Source of the DNA: Hydrangea macrophylla
Lineage: Eukaryota; Streptophyta; Magnoliopsida; Cornales; Hydrangeaceae
Reading direction: 5' to 3'
DNA length: 64,000 bases
Assembly (NCBI GenBank): GCA_033977485.1
Contig: CM066983.1
Location: forward strand, 62,677,010-62,741,009
Part shown: positions 45,600-64,000 of the stretch, in pieces
Numbering within the stretch: the first letter of the stretch is position 1
How the letters are laid out: each line of letters begins with the position of its first letter
Translations under genes and position numbers: made by a program
Notes under the pieces: generated by a model
Database searches by the model: none
Told to the model about the DNA's origin: nothing
Seen by the model: only the letters and a program-made list of their open reading frames with translations

Positions 45600-47177
45600 C
45601 GGCCGAGGTCATCTTTCTACTGCGACAAACTTGGCGAGATGACCCTGTTCAATCAGCTTCTCGATGGCAATCTTGAACTTGAAGCAGTCCTTTGTGTCGT
45701 GACCATGGTCTTTATGATACCGGCAAAACTTATCCCTATTACTCTTCCCGAGCGGGCTCTTCAGCTTTGCCGGCTGCTAGAGCAGTCTCTGGATCTCGGT
45801 AGCGGCCATGACCTCGTGGATAGGATGGGAAAGAGGTGTGAAGACAATCGGGGCATGATCCTGACCACCTCTCTATTGATCCTGCTTCAGCTTCTTTCCG
45901 AAGCCCTTCTCGGGGCCCTCGCATTTGCGTTTGGATTTTGGGGACTCATCTCCTGAAAAGCTGGCGCGCTTGGACTTTAGGAACTCCTCCGTATTGATGT
46001 ACTTTTCGACCCACTCCGAGAGTACAACCAAGGTGGTCGGTCGGTCATGGTAAAACGACGTGGCAACCTTGGCGTGCTGTACTCCCGAGCAGAAGGTCGT
46101 GATCGCAACCGTCTCATTCAGGTTGCGAATTTGGAGCTTTTGTTGATTAAAACGGTCAACATAATCTTTCAGGGATTCCCCTTACGTTGTTTGACGGCCA
46201 GCAATTGGGTGTCTGGTTGTGATCGGTCGAGCATCCCCACAAACTGGTTGATAAAGCACTTGCTGAGTACTTTGAAATCATCAACCGTTCAGGGTTTTAA
46301 TGCATGGAACCACTGCATGGCTGGACCTTTGAGGGTGCTGGGAAAGGCTAGCACAGTAGTTCGTCAGCGGTGGTGACCAGCGCCATCTGGGCCTTGTAAG
46401 TCCGGATATGATCCACCGAGCTCCCTGAACCGTCATAAGAATCGAGGTACGGTGGTTTGAATTTTTGCGGGATGGGGAATCCTGTGACCCAAACGGTAAA
46501 GGGTGATTCAATTTCTGTATTGGTGTGGTCATGGCTTGGCTTGCGGCTCAATTTCTCGACTTGTTTCTGCAGGTCCTCGATTTGGGCCTTGACATCTTTC
46601 TGATCTTCCGCTCCGTATCCGAGTGGTACGTCGGGTCAGACGACAAGGCCTCATTCTCGAAGTGCGTTGTCCTCAGGGATGGGACCCAACTTCGACTCTG
46701 AGTAATCATGTGCCTAAGATCTCCACAGCCCTTGGTCGATGGTTCTTTGGGCGACTCCCGGGCTTCTTGCCCCTCCCTTCTGGCAGCACGTCTGCTATTG
46801 ATAATTTCTCTGGCGTCCCCCGCCCCGCGTGGATTGGTCCAGAGACGTTGCCAGTCCCGCTCGGGAACCTAGCTACGCTCATCGTTCCCGGACCGCCGCA
46901 AAGTCGGTGGGAATACCGATGCAGTATGGGCACGCTGTCGGACCCGTGGGGGTGCCCGATTGCACACGCCATTCCCGGGCTGATCCTCGATTTGAGGGAG
47001 CTTATCCTGTCAGGCCAGTAGTGCTTTGATCTGCTACTAAGTTTGCCACTGACCCTTTAAAAGTTGCACAAGAGCCGCGGTGATTTGCTCGGAGGTCATA
47101 GAAGCGGCCGGGTGCCCAGCCTGTGAATCTGCCTGACCTGTTAGAGCAGCAGTCTTCTTACCCTTCTTCGGCAGCAT
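45600..47177 (-). pseudogene. Tat gag, broken
   Basis: Minus ATG at 47177 (MLPKKGKKTAALTG), then MTSEQITAALVQLLKG and several stops. The gag core is split among frames: FPIPQKFKPPYLDSYDGSG, VDHIRTYKAQMALVTTADELL (46551-46348), then downstream GPAMQWFHALKP, FINQFVGM, RNLNETVAITTFCSGVQHAK and LVVLSEWVEKYINTEEF. A C-terminal knuckle-like motif FCRYHKDHGHDTKDCFKFK (about 45700) is typical of Tat gag. It is more broken than the small element's gag although both share the same architecture. Confidence 0.8.
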
Positions 47178-47240
47178 GTTTATCAGTCACAGATTTGTTT
47201 TTCTGAGAGAGTTTGTCGTTTTCCACAGACGGCGCCAAAC

Positions 47241-47877
47241 TGATGATGCCAAAATTTGGGTGGCAGCTAGAATAGCAGTTTGATGGGAGAGAGAGTGAGA
47301 CAAAGGGAGTTTATATGTGGTTCAGCCCCGTTAGCTAGGTGACCTACCACGTGGTGCGTCGGAGCGCGCTCACTAAAAAATCACCGACGACCTTGGGTGA
47401 ACGAACAAGGAGGGCGGTACTACCAGAGACCGGTCGGGTATATGGGTATGAGTAATCTATATTGCTATTCTCGTGAGATAAGAATGTGATCCCTTTAATA
47501 GGGCTGAGTGATCTCTTTTTTAGATGCAAGAGACCACTCGTACAAAGTAAGTGAGTAGATTAGGAAGCCTAATCTAATTACAAATGATTAGCATAAATCT
47601 TGGAAGTTTCCTAAGTGATTTAGGAAACAGCTTATACTTTCCATTAGTCTTCTGACTAAGTTAAGAAATTGCCCTAAGCCTTGCGGGGCAAGCCATGAGA
47701 CATGCCCGGACTTCGTGGAGTACAGCTACACCGTATGCCCAGGCTGTGGGCCCAGACCGGGCAGTCTTGGCTAGACGACCTCGGACAGTTATGGAAGCAA
47801 GTGCCCATTTTGGATGACTTGGCATTCCCTTGCTGAGGTGGCGGTTTGACTTTAACCTGACATTTTTGGACCTATCA
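47241..47877 (-). repeat. 5' LTR of the large Tat element
   Basis: 637 bp. The adjoining primer-binding site is at 47224-47240. Confidence 0.92.
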
Positions 47878-47951
47878 CTTGGGTTACAACCTTCACACAA
47901 CCTTCACACAACTTTCCTAAAATATGTGTCTATCTCTCCTATGTCACGAAA

Positions 47952-48375
47952 GTGACATAGGAGAGAGATACCGTGACATAGGAGAGATAGACACATCTTT
48001 TAAGTTGTGTAGAAAAAGTTATGTGAAGGTTGTGTCCCAAGTATTACTCTTGACAAAAGTTCAAATAATTGTGGTCCAATATTCAATGTGTCTGGTGAGC
48101 GAGTAAGAAGTGGAGTGAGTGATGATTTCTATGGATGCCATGATTTGATCTAACATTTGGTCTGTGACATAGGAGAGAGATACCGTGACATAGGAGAGAT
48201 AGACACATCTTTTAAGTTGTGTAGAAAAAATTATATGAAAGTTGTATCCCAAGTATTACTCTTGACAAAAGTTCAAATAATTGTGGTCCAATATTCAATG
48301 TGTCTGGTGAGAGAGTAAGAGAAGTGGAATGAGTGATGATTTCTATGGATGCCATGATTTGATCTAACATTTGGT
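47952..48375 (+). repeat. 212-bp tandem duplication spanning MITE end and array sequence
   Basis: 47952-48163 and 48164-48375 are near-identical (both begin GTGACATAGGAGAGAGATACC and end ATTTGATCTAACATTTGGT). The junction is inside the MITE on one side and in the array interior on the other, so the duplication postdates MITE insertion. Confidence 0.9.
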
Positions 48376-48579
48376 GTAGCGTTTGATCAAGAAAAGCCAA
48401 TTGATTTGATTGGTCATTGTGATGAATACATACATGCTTTCGCCCATGTTTATGGACAAAATGTGACTGAATCAATTGGTAATGATCAGACCGATTGCAA
48501 ATTTTGATTGATCTCCTAAAATTGGCTCTCCAAGCTTGACTGAATTTTTGGCCCGAGGATATAAAGACTCAACTTCACT

Positions 48580-49201
48580 TATCATGGCAGTGGAGTTATC
48601 ATTTAATCGGTCTTATGTGACCGGTATTGATAATTATATCGGTCATACATGACAGAGTCGGTCAGAGAAAATCTGGCTCTTTAAAAATTACAATGCTTTC
48701 ATTTTCAAAGAAGCAAGGAACAAGTGCTTACACCCCCAATTCTTGACAAGCCCGGGGTGGTAATTTGTAAATTTTTAACATCTATAAAAAGACACGGCCA
48801 GCAAAAGGCCCTCTCACACGAACAACTCAATCTTGCACAATTCATACTCGTACCCAGCATTTTAAAAGCATTCATAACATCTAGTAGAATAGATTTCAAT
48901 TCCTGTTTCTAGGTTATTGTATCTTTCAATTTTCCAATGATTGTATTTCTGTTGTATCAATAGAAATGACGTTCAATGCAATTTCCGAAGTACTTTCGAC
49001 ATGCCCTTAGCATTTATCAAACTTGTATGTCTCAATACTGTTTGAAAATTTTTAGTAGGTTAAATTCTTGCTTACAGTGCACAATCGTCTAATTCCAAGT
49101 CCATTCCATTCACAATTTAAAAAATAACTTGTTCACAATCACACACTAAATTCAGGGGACTTCTGGCACGCCCTAACACAAATTAAAATGAGCTATGAAC
49201 A
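48580..49201 (+). mobile_element. LTR-C, right end of the three-LTR array
   Basis: Homologous to LTR-B; the promoter-like TCTATAAAAAGACACGG lies at 48780. Homology to A and B stops right after GCTATGAACA (49201), which marks the right end of the array. The next bases are GTATC; a matching left copy was not found because LTR-A is truncated. Confidence 0.65.
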
Positions 49202-50711
49202 GTATCCAATAATGGCAGCCCAATTGACTATATTGTGTGTTTGGACTGCGAACTAAATGGGTGCCAATCTCTGAACTCTGACGTCACATTTTGCATATAG
49301 AAAATCACTAAACTTGTTTCAATGTACTTGGTAAATAAATAATTACCGTGTTTTATGACCCCACAAGCACAGAAGACCAAGCAGCAGCAACCAACTTAAG
49401 ATGATAATGAAGGACAAAAAAAAAATTTAAAAATTTAAAAATAAAAAATAAAAATAAAAAACAGGAAAAAAAAAAATTTGTTACAACATGCCACATGGGA
49501 AAATTTAAAAATGATGAAAAAAAATGGAAAAAAGGAATATATATATATATATATAAATAAAATGCCAAATGGCATAGGTTAAGAGGAGTGGTTTTGGCTC
49601 TTCTTTTAGGTATTAGTACAGATAGTTAATAGATGGATAAATTAGTCATTTTAAAAAGATTTAACCAAACAAATTAATGGTCAATGAACCGGTGACTAAT
49701 CAAAACGAGGTCAATGTAATTTTTGAAGTAAGGTGGGGAGCTCACTGTATTTACAATACTATGTGTACAAAGGGGCAATACCTCAGCATTGGTCCACCCG
49801 TGGGCACATATACATACTTATCTATGTGAACCAATCACAATACTTTAAAAAATAAGATAATTTACATCAAAAGTGAATTGCACTGTAAGACTAGTCAGTA
49901 ACATAAGCAGACAGCACAAATAGCTAAGCTAACCACTAAAGAAAATGAACATGAAAATTTGTACTCCAGTGGCTCGACATCTATAAATCATCCTGAAGGT
50001 TATTGGGATAACTTGTAAAGAACATATGACAAATGCATATTACAAAATGTACACATCAAAACATCTGGGACAGAAAAAGTAAAAAATGGGAAGAAAAGTT
50101 CACAAAATTTGTATAACATAATAACAATGTTAATTGAAGCACATAAAACACTTGCTGCAATGAGTCCGGTCTCTCACTGTACAGCTCACACAACTTTTTC
50201 TACAATTCAATCCAAAAAAAAACAGCTTTTGGCCAAATCACAATTTTTTTGTGATTGCCCATTCTTTTGCGAATCCAATCACAATTCTTTTGCGGTTCCA
50301 TTAATCGCTTATGAACTCGTAACTCATAAGTGATTGCCTTACGGGTAACCATGTGACAACCTGATTGTTTTGTACTTCTCAAGATAGAAATTGAGAGCTT
50401 ACCTCAGTTACAAGCTCATCCAATGTGCATAGGAATTGCCAGGCTAGCTTGATACCAAGTTGTATGTCTAGAAAAGTCATGAACAAGCTATACTAGTGAA
50501 GGGACATAAGGTTCGAGCACTGGACTGAGACCATAGTTTTCTATAAGTTGATCACAGAGACTAAGAGTCACATAAGGGTAGAAAAAACAAAGAGATGACT
50601 GTAAGAGTATAGGGTTTCATTCTCCATAATCTCTTCTACTGCATTGTACAACACACTTCCTGCCCTAGTTGGTATAATGGTATGGATTTTCTGAAAACCC
50701 GTCATGTGGAA

Positions 50712-50712
<1 letters not shown>

Positions 50713-50792
<80 letters not shown>
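50713..50792. repeat. Compound (TG)n(AG)n microsatellite
   Basis: About 16 TG units followed directly by about 24 AG units. Confidence 0.95.
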
Positions 50793-50794
<2 letters not shown>

Positions 50795-51017
50795 ACAAAG
50801 TAGACAAATTGTACTCCCGAACATCGTAAGTTACTGAACTATGAAACGGAAACTTCAATGAGAGAAAGAGCAAGAGGATAGTGTGCGCACCATATCTAGC
50901 ACTATTTACAGCATAATACTGTTAATACATCTATCGCTACAAGCCTCTAATAAATTATAAATATTTCCAACTTCTTCAGTGATACCACGATTTTCCATAT
51001 AGGTAAGAGCAGCTAAC

Positions 51018-51023
51018 TTTATT
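51018..51023 (-). terminator. Candidate poly(A) signal of the transporter gene
   Basis: AATAAA on the minus strand, 240 nt after the stop codon at 51263. Confidence 0.35.
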
Positions 51024-51262
51024 CAAACAAGAAGATGAAGAGTGCTCGAGCTCTTCTATATTTCCCTATTTGGACACATAGCTTGTTTTCTGTATACCTA
51101 CATTTTGACTGGAAGATACCTATACGCCTCCAGTGGCTGTACATAATTAGATTAAATACATCCTAGTATACATTTGCACAAACATTGTATAGCCTTGTGC
51201 ACTTTGTTTGTCCTATTCTGTAAATATCTATATATATATATATATGTGATGTGTAGAAATTA

Positions 51263-61637
<10,375 letters not shown>

Positions 61638-61653
61638 GGTTGAGCTGTGATGA

Positions 61654-61660
<7 letters not shown>

Positions 61661-61690
<30 letters not shown>
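61661..61690 (-). repeat. (GA)n tract in the 5' leader of the transporter gene
   Basis: About 15 GA units on the minus strand, 24 nt upstream of the ATG; GA-rich leaders are frequent in plant genes. It may vary in length. Confidence 0.9.
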
Positions 61691-61693
<3 letters not shown>

Positions 61694-61889
61694 TGCACTT
61701 CTAGTCTTCTACTTCCTCTCTCCCTCTGTCTCTCAATCTGAATCTCAAATGAAATATCTTTGATCAACAATGGTAGACACAACCTTCAAACACAATCCGC
61801 ATTATTGATCTTTTGATTAGGATAACGTTAAAAGCACATAAAATGTGTCATAAAGTGTACAATATCTTATTGAAATTAATAGTTTAAAT

Positions 61890-61899
61890 CTTTATATAC
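61890..61899 (-). promoter_or_regulatory. Candidate TATA box of the transporter gene
   Basis: GTATATAAAG on the minus strand, about 255 bp upstream of the ATG, in an AT-rich stretch (61860-61935) with other TATATA options. A small upstream frame (ATG near 61804, 12 codons) would be in the leader if transcription starts about 30 bp downstream. Confidence 0.4.
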
Positions 61900-62006
61900 A
61901 TATTTTATATATATTAATTAAAAAATATTTTAAATTACAACAGTACCCTTGTAAGATCACGGATTTGATTCATACTCGTTAATAAATTTCTCCGAAAATG
62001 GAATCT

Positions 62007-62192
62007 CTTTTTCTTTTTTTTTTTTTGGTAATCGGGGGTATCCGGGCCAGTTTGCGTGCATTTTGACTAATCCCCTGAGGCTTGGAGGCGCCGGGTGAAT
62101 ACTTCAGTGACCACGCCCCCCATGACTCAAACACTAAACCTCTTAAATAGTACACCAAAATAACTTACCACTCGACCAGAAGAGACTTTGGT
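62007..62192 (-). mobile_element. tRNA-derived SINE 1, TSD TCCGAAAATGGAATCT
   Basis: 16-bp perfect duplications at 61991-62006 and 62193-62208 flank 186 bp. On the minus strand it has an A box (TGGTCGAGTGGTAAG), a B-box-like GTTTGAGTC, a body ending GGCCCGGATACCCCCGATTACC, and a poly(A) tail. Non-coding; it would be moved by a LINE. Confidence 0.9.
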
Positions 62193-62572
62193 TCCGAAAA
62201 TGGAATCTTGTTTGTTGGTTTGCTCTGAGCCTTGGGGGCATAGGGGAGTTCCAGTGGAGATAGGGAGGTAAGAGGACAAAACGGGGATTTCACTTTCTTT
62301 TTAAGTATAGCCAAAGCTTTAAATAATGGGGAGTATGATAAAAATCGTAAAAGGCACGAACGAGTTTCACGTTCGTAAGGCTCGTTGTCGTTTTCCATGC
62401 TTTTGTGCCCATACACCGCATTATTGCCATGAAAACAAATGTGAGATCTTTTAGGCCATGTTTGGATGCTCTAGGTAGGATTTGATAATTAGACCATTTT
62501 AATTGGACTAAACCGGTAAACAAGTGACTAATAAAATCACACACACACACACCCCATAGGATATTTACCCTC

Positions 62573-62707
62573 CGTTTGGTTTGATTTTGAAATTGAATTG
62601 AATTGAAATGAACTTTTGACAAATTCGACCACTTTTTGTCGAATTTGTAAATCCCCATAAAACAAGAATTGGGTATAATTCAATTCTAGTTTTAAGTCAA
62701 ACCAAAC
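62573..62707. repeat. Inverted repeat, possible MITE
   Basis: TTTGGTTTGATTTTGAAATTG on the left faces CTAGTTTTAAGTCAAACCAAA on the right, with a second inner pair (AATTCGACC…TTTTTGTCGAATT). No clean target duplication was identified. Confidence 0.5.
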
Positions 62708-62858
62708 ACAAGAATTGCCACAAACAACTTAACAAGAATTATAAATCGATTCTTTTCTTGTTTGTGGCAAAATAAACTAACTGTTAGTAGCAAAAATTTA
62801 GGACTATTTAATTAAGATGGACTAATAGTCCCAGCCAAACCCCGAACTACTATTCCAT

Positions 62859-63002
62859 CTATTTTATTTTTTTGGATCATTTGGTTAAGTGGCCTCATAC
62901 TAGGACATAAGTGTCAGGATTTGGGGGAGGGGACAAGGTTCGAACCCTGGTATAATTGGGGTATGGAGAGCTTTATTACCAGCTAGACTAAGTCGTTGCT
63001 CT
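62859..63002 (-). mobile_element. tRNA-derived SINE 2, TSD TATTCCAT
   Basis: Minus strand: A box TAGTCTAGCTGG, perfect B box GGTTCGAACCT, then an A-rich tail (CCAAAAAAATAAAAT). TATTCCAT repeats at 62851-62858 and 63003-63010. Different family from SINE 1. Confidence 0.75.
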
Positions 63003-63010
63003 TATTCCAT

Positions 63011-63940
63011 TCTAATTGAAATAGTGAAGTTTCCTTTTAGTATTGTGAAACAAACGTGGTCTTAGGGTATGCCTGCTTTGCAAATTTTGTTACATCCTTG
63101 TGTATTATTAACAGTTAAAAAGTTTAGAAATATTATTATAACTTATGGTATAAAATAGAGAGGAAATGACTTGTAAATTTAGAAGTTTAAATTTTGTTTT
63201 TTCTCATTATATATATTCTTCTTATTTCCTCTCTATTTTCTCAAATAACTAAACGAAAGAAAACATTTTTCTTATTAATTTTATTCTTTTAATCACTAAA
63301 TTCATGAACAAAACAAAGCCTCAAGGGTTGATTGGGTGACTCAAAAACAGGTTTTATGGTTCAGAATAGAATTAACTTCTAATAATTTTGTGCAGATTCT
63401 TTTTAGATTCATAGAAATCTATGTCTAACTTAAGAATAACTTAAAAATATCTTTTATCAAACCAGTATACCACTAATAACACTTGATTTGAGCCTCAATC
63501 AGTTTTCATCATTTTCAAATAATTTCTTACTTGTATATTAACTTTCCCTATAATATGGGGTCCTTACTTTCTCCAAAATATTTCTTTTTAATTTTCCATT
63601 AATTGGGCCACTCTAAGGTGTCCACACTTTCTCATTTCTTTCGTTTTGGGCATAAGTAAAATATTAATCAAGGGCCCAATGGTTGATAGCAAATTGGAGT
63701 AGTCAAACTAATATTTTGGCTCCTTCTAACTATATATATATGTATAAAAAAAATTTAAAAAAAGTAAAAAAAAAAAAACAAAAAAAACCTCTTTACTGTT
63801 CATATTTATATATGGATGTATTTTCGTATTTCCATATCCGTATATGTAAGATACGAATGTTTATGGATAAACGTTGATGAGAGTTAGTATGAATATGCAT
63901 TTCCTTAAACTTTGAATCCTTAAAACATTAGAAGGATATT
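63011..63940. other. No gene recognised
   Basis: AT-rich intergenic DNA with A- and TA-rich runs (63730-63790). The frame at 63683-63877 is low-complexity. Confidence 0.6.
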
Positions 63941-63952
63941 AGCAGCAGGAGC

Positions 63953-63984
63953 CCCGAGCGCACGAGATGCCGGAGCGCTCGAGC
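63953..63984. repeat. Variant dyad words at the window end
   Basis: Two GC-richer words, CCCGAGCGCACGAG and GGAGCGCTCGAGC, lie about 17 bp apart. They resemble the TTCGAGCGATCGAA variant in the LTR arrays and may mark another LTR beginning here. Confidence 0.4.
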
Positions 63985-64000
63985 TAAAAATCTGAAAAAT

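Larger units (their letters stand above)
37244..47877 (-). mobile_element. Large Tat-like Ty3/gypsy element with antisense gene, TSD CTTGG
   Basis: LTRs at 37244-37883 and 47241-47877 (TGA(C/T)GATGCC…GGACCTATCA) bound 10,634 bp. CTTGG is duplicated at 37239-37243 and 47878-47882. Minus orientation follows from the purine tract (AAATGGGGGGCAAC, minus, 37884-37897) and the primer-binding site (TTTGGCGCCGTCTGTGG, minus, 47224-47240). Minus-strand coding runs gag, protease, RT, RNase H, integrase; a plus-strand antisense gene occupies the space between integrase and 3' LTR, as reported for some Tat elements (Grande/RIRE2/Retand type). All coding regions carry breaks, so it is not active, but the LTRs remain close. 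Confidence 0.93.
37231..48049. mobile_element. MULE-type MITE, split by the large Tat element
   Basis: The MITE's outer parts are 37231-37243 and 47883-48049, about 180 bp in all. Inverted ends are GAGTAATACTTGGG and CCCAAGTATTACTC, extending inward (ACAACCTTCACACAAC / GTTATGTGAAGGTTGTGT). Flanks TTGTCAAAA (37222-37230) and TTGACAAAA (48050-48058) form a 9-bp duplication with one mismatch, pointing to a Mutator-like family. The related unit at 57666 shares the GAGTAAT(A/G)(C/T)TTGGG end. Confidence 0.75.
36383..48579 (+). mobile_element. Interior 2 of the array, interrupted by a MITE carrying the large Tat element
   Basis: Homologous to interior 1. It repeats the protein-like blocks (ELQNEIYRVDYDKFTICSELL, PWIPQALFRHHDYETCRYND) in the frame 36395-36634 and, in another frame, 36755-36946. 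At 37231 a MITE enters, itself split by the Tat element (37244-47877); array sequence resumes at 48050 and contains a 212-bp tandem duplication. The primer-site-like segment after LTR-B is partly deleted (TTTTTGGCATGAGTG). Confidence 0.6.
49202..51262. other. Intergenic stretch, no gene recognised
   Basis: It holds an A-rich low-complexity block (49410-49560), a compound microsatellite at 50713-50792, and the probable 3' UTR of the transporter gene from about 51018. Short frames (50109-50382) overlap a TTTTGTGATTG-type repeat and have no domain. Confidence 0.6.

Noticed and set aside
47952..48375. LTRs of a very small element
   Set aside because: The 212-bp units are contiguous, without an interior or a target duplication; a tandem duplication explains them.

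Overview
This is plant nuclear DNA, most likely from a eudicot, and it is almost entirely nested transposable elements surrounding one intact multi-exon gene. The evidence for a plant is: Ty1/copia and Ty3/gypsy elements of plant lineages (Tekay/Del-like chromovirus, Athila-like, Tat-like), a TRIM element primed by initiator tRNA-Met, tRNA-derived SINEs, MULE- and hAT-type MITEs, and a plastid-type EamA transporter gene with GT-AG introns. The species cannot be told from the sequence.

Layout. 1-3318: the 3' end of a Tekay/Del-like element (integrase, chromodomain-like tail, polypurine tract, 2.2-kb LTR). 3319-7922: leader, primer-binding site and LTR of a minus-strand Tat-like element, with a 51-bp tandem repeat in the leader. 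7923-11242: minus-strand Athila-like gag, primer-binding site and LTR. 11345-14181: decayed copia element and its 3' LTR. 14182-14750: end of a plus-strand Tat-like LTR. 14751-18832: a second decayed copia carrying a 286-bp TRIM, plus its 3' LTR. 19341: probable Helitron 3' end. 19708-27833: complete but internally decayed minus-strand chromovirus with two LTRs and a TATAT target duplication.

28485-49201 is a three-LTR, two-interior tandem array of a short non-autonomous retroelement. It was later hit by a 3.8-kb gag-only Tat element (30149-33944), a copia-type solo LTR (34223-35516), and a MULE-type MITE that itself received a 10.6-kb Tat element (37244-47877). The last encodes decayed gag, protease, RT, RNase H and integrase on the minus strand and, on the plus strand, a decayed antisense gene that still shows three in-frame introns of about 85 nt. 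Target duplications, and an uninterrupted copy of one insertion site at 48061, give the order of insertion.

51263-61637 (minus) is the only cellular gene seen: a 7-exon, 474-codon EamA/drug-metabolite transporter with a plastid-targeting-like N-terminus. All exons join in frame. Its introns hold a solo TRIM LTR, two MULE-type MITEs, a hAT-like element with a tRNA-like sequence, and a five-copy minisatellite. Upstream are two SINEs with target duplications.

The most unusual signal is a 14-bp dyad word close to TTCGATCGATCGAA, repeated in clusters with a recurrent 19-bp spacing, inside LTRs of three unrelated families (Tekay-like, Athila-like, copia) and as a variant at the very end of the window.
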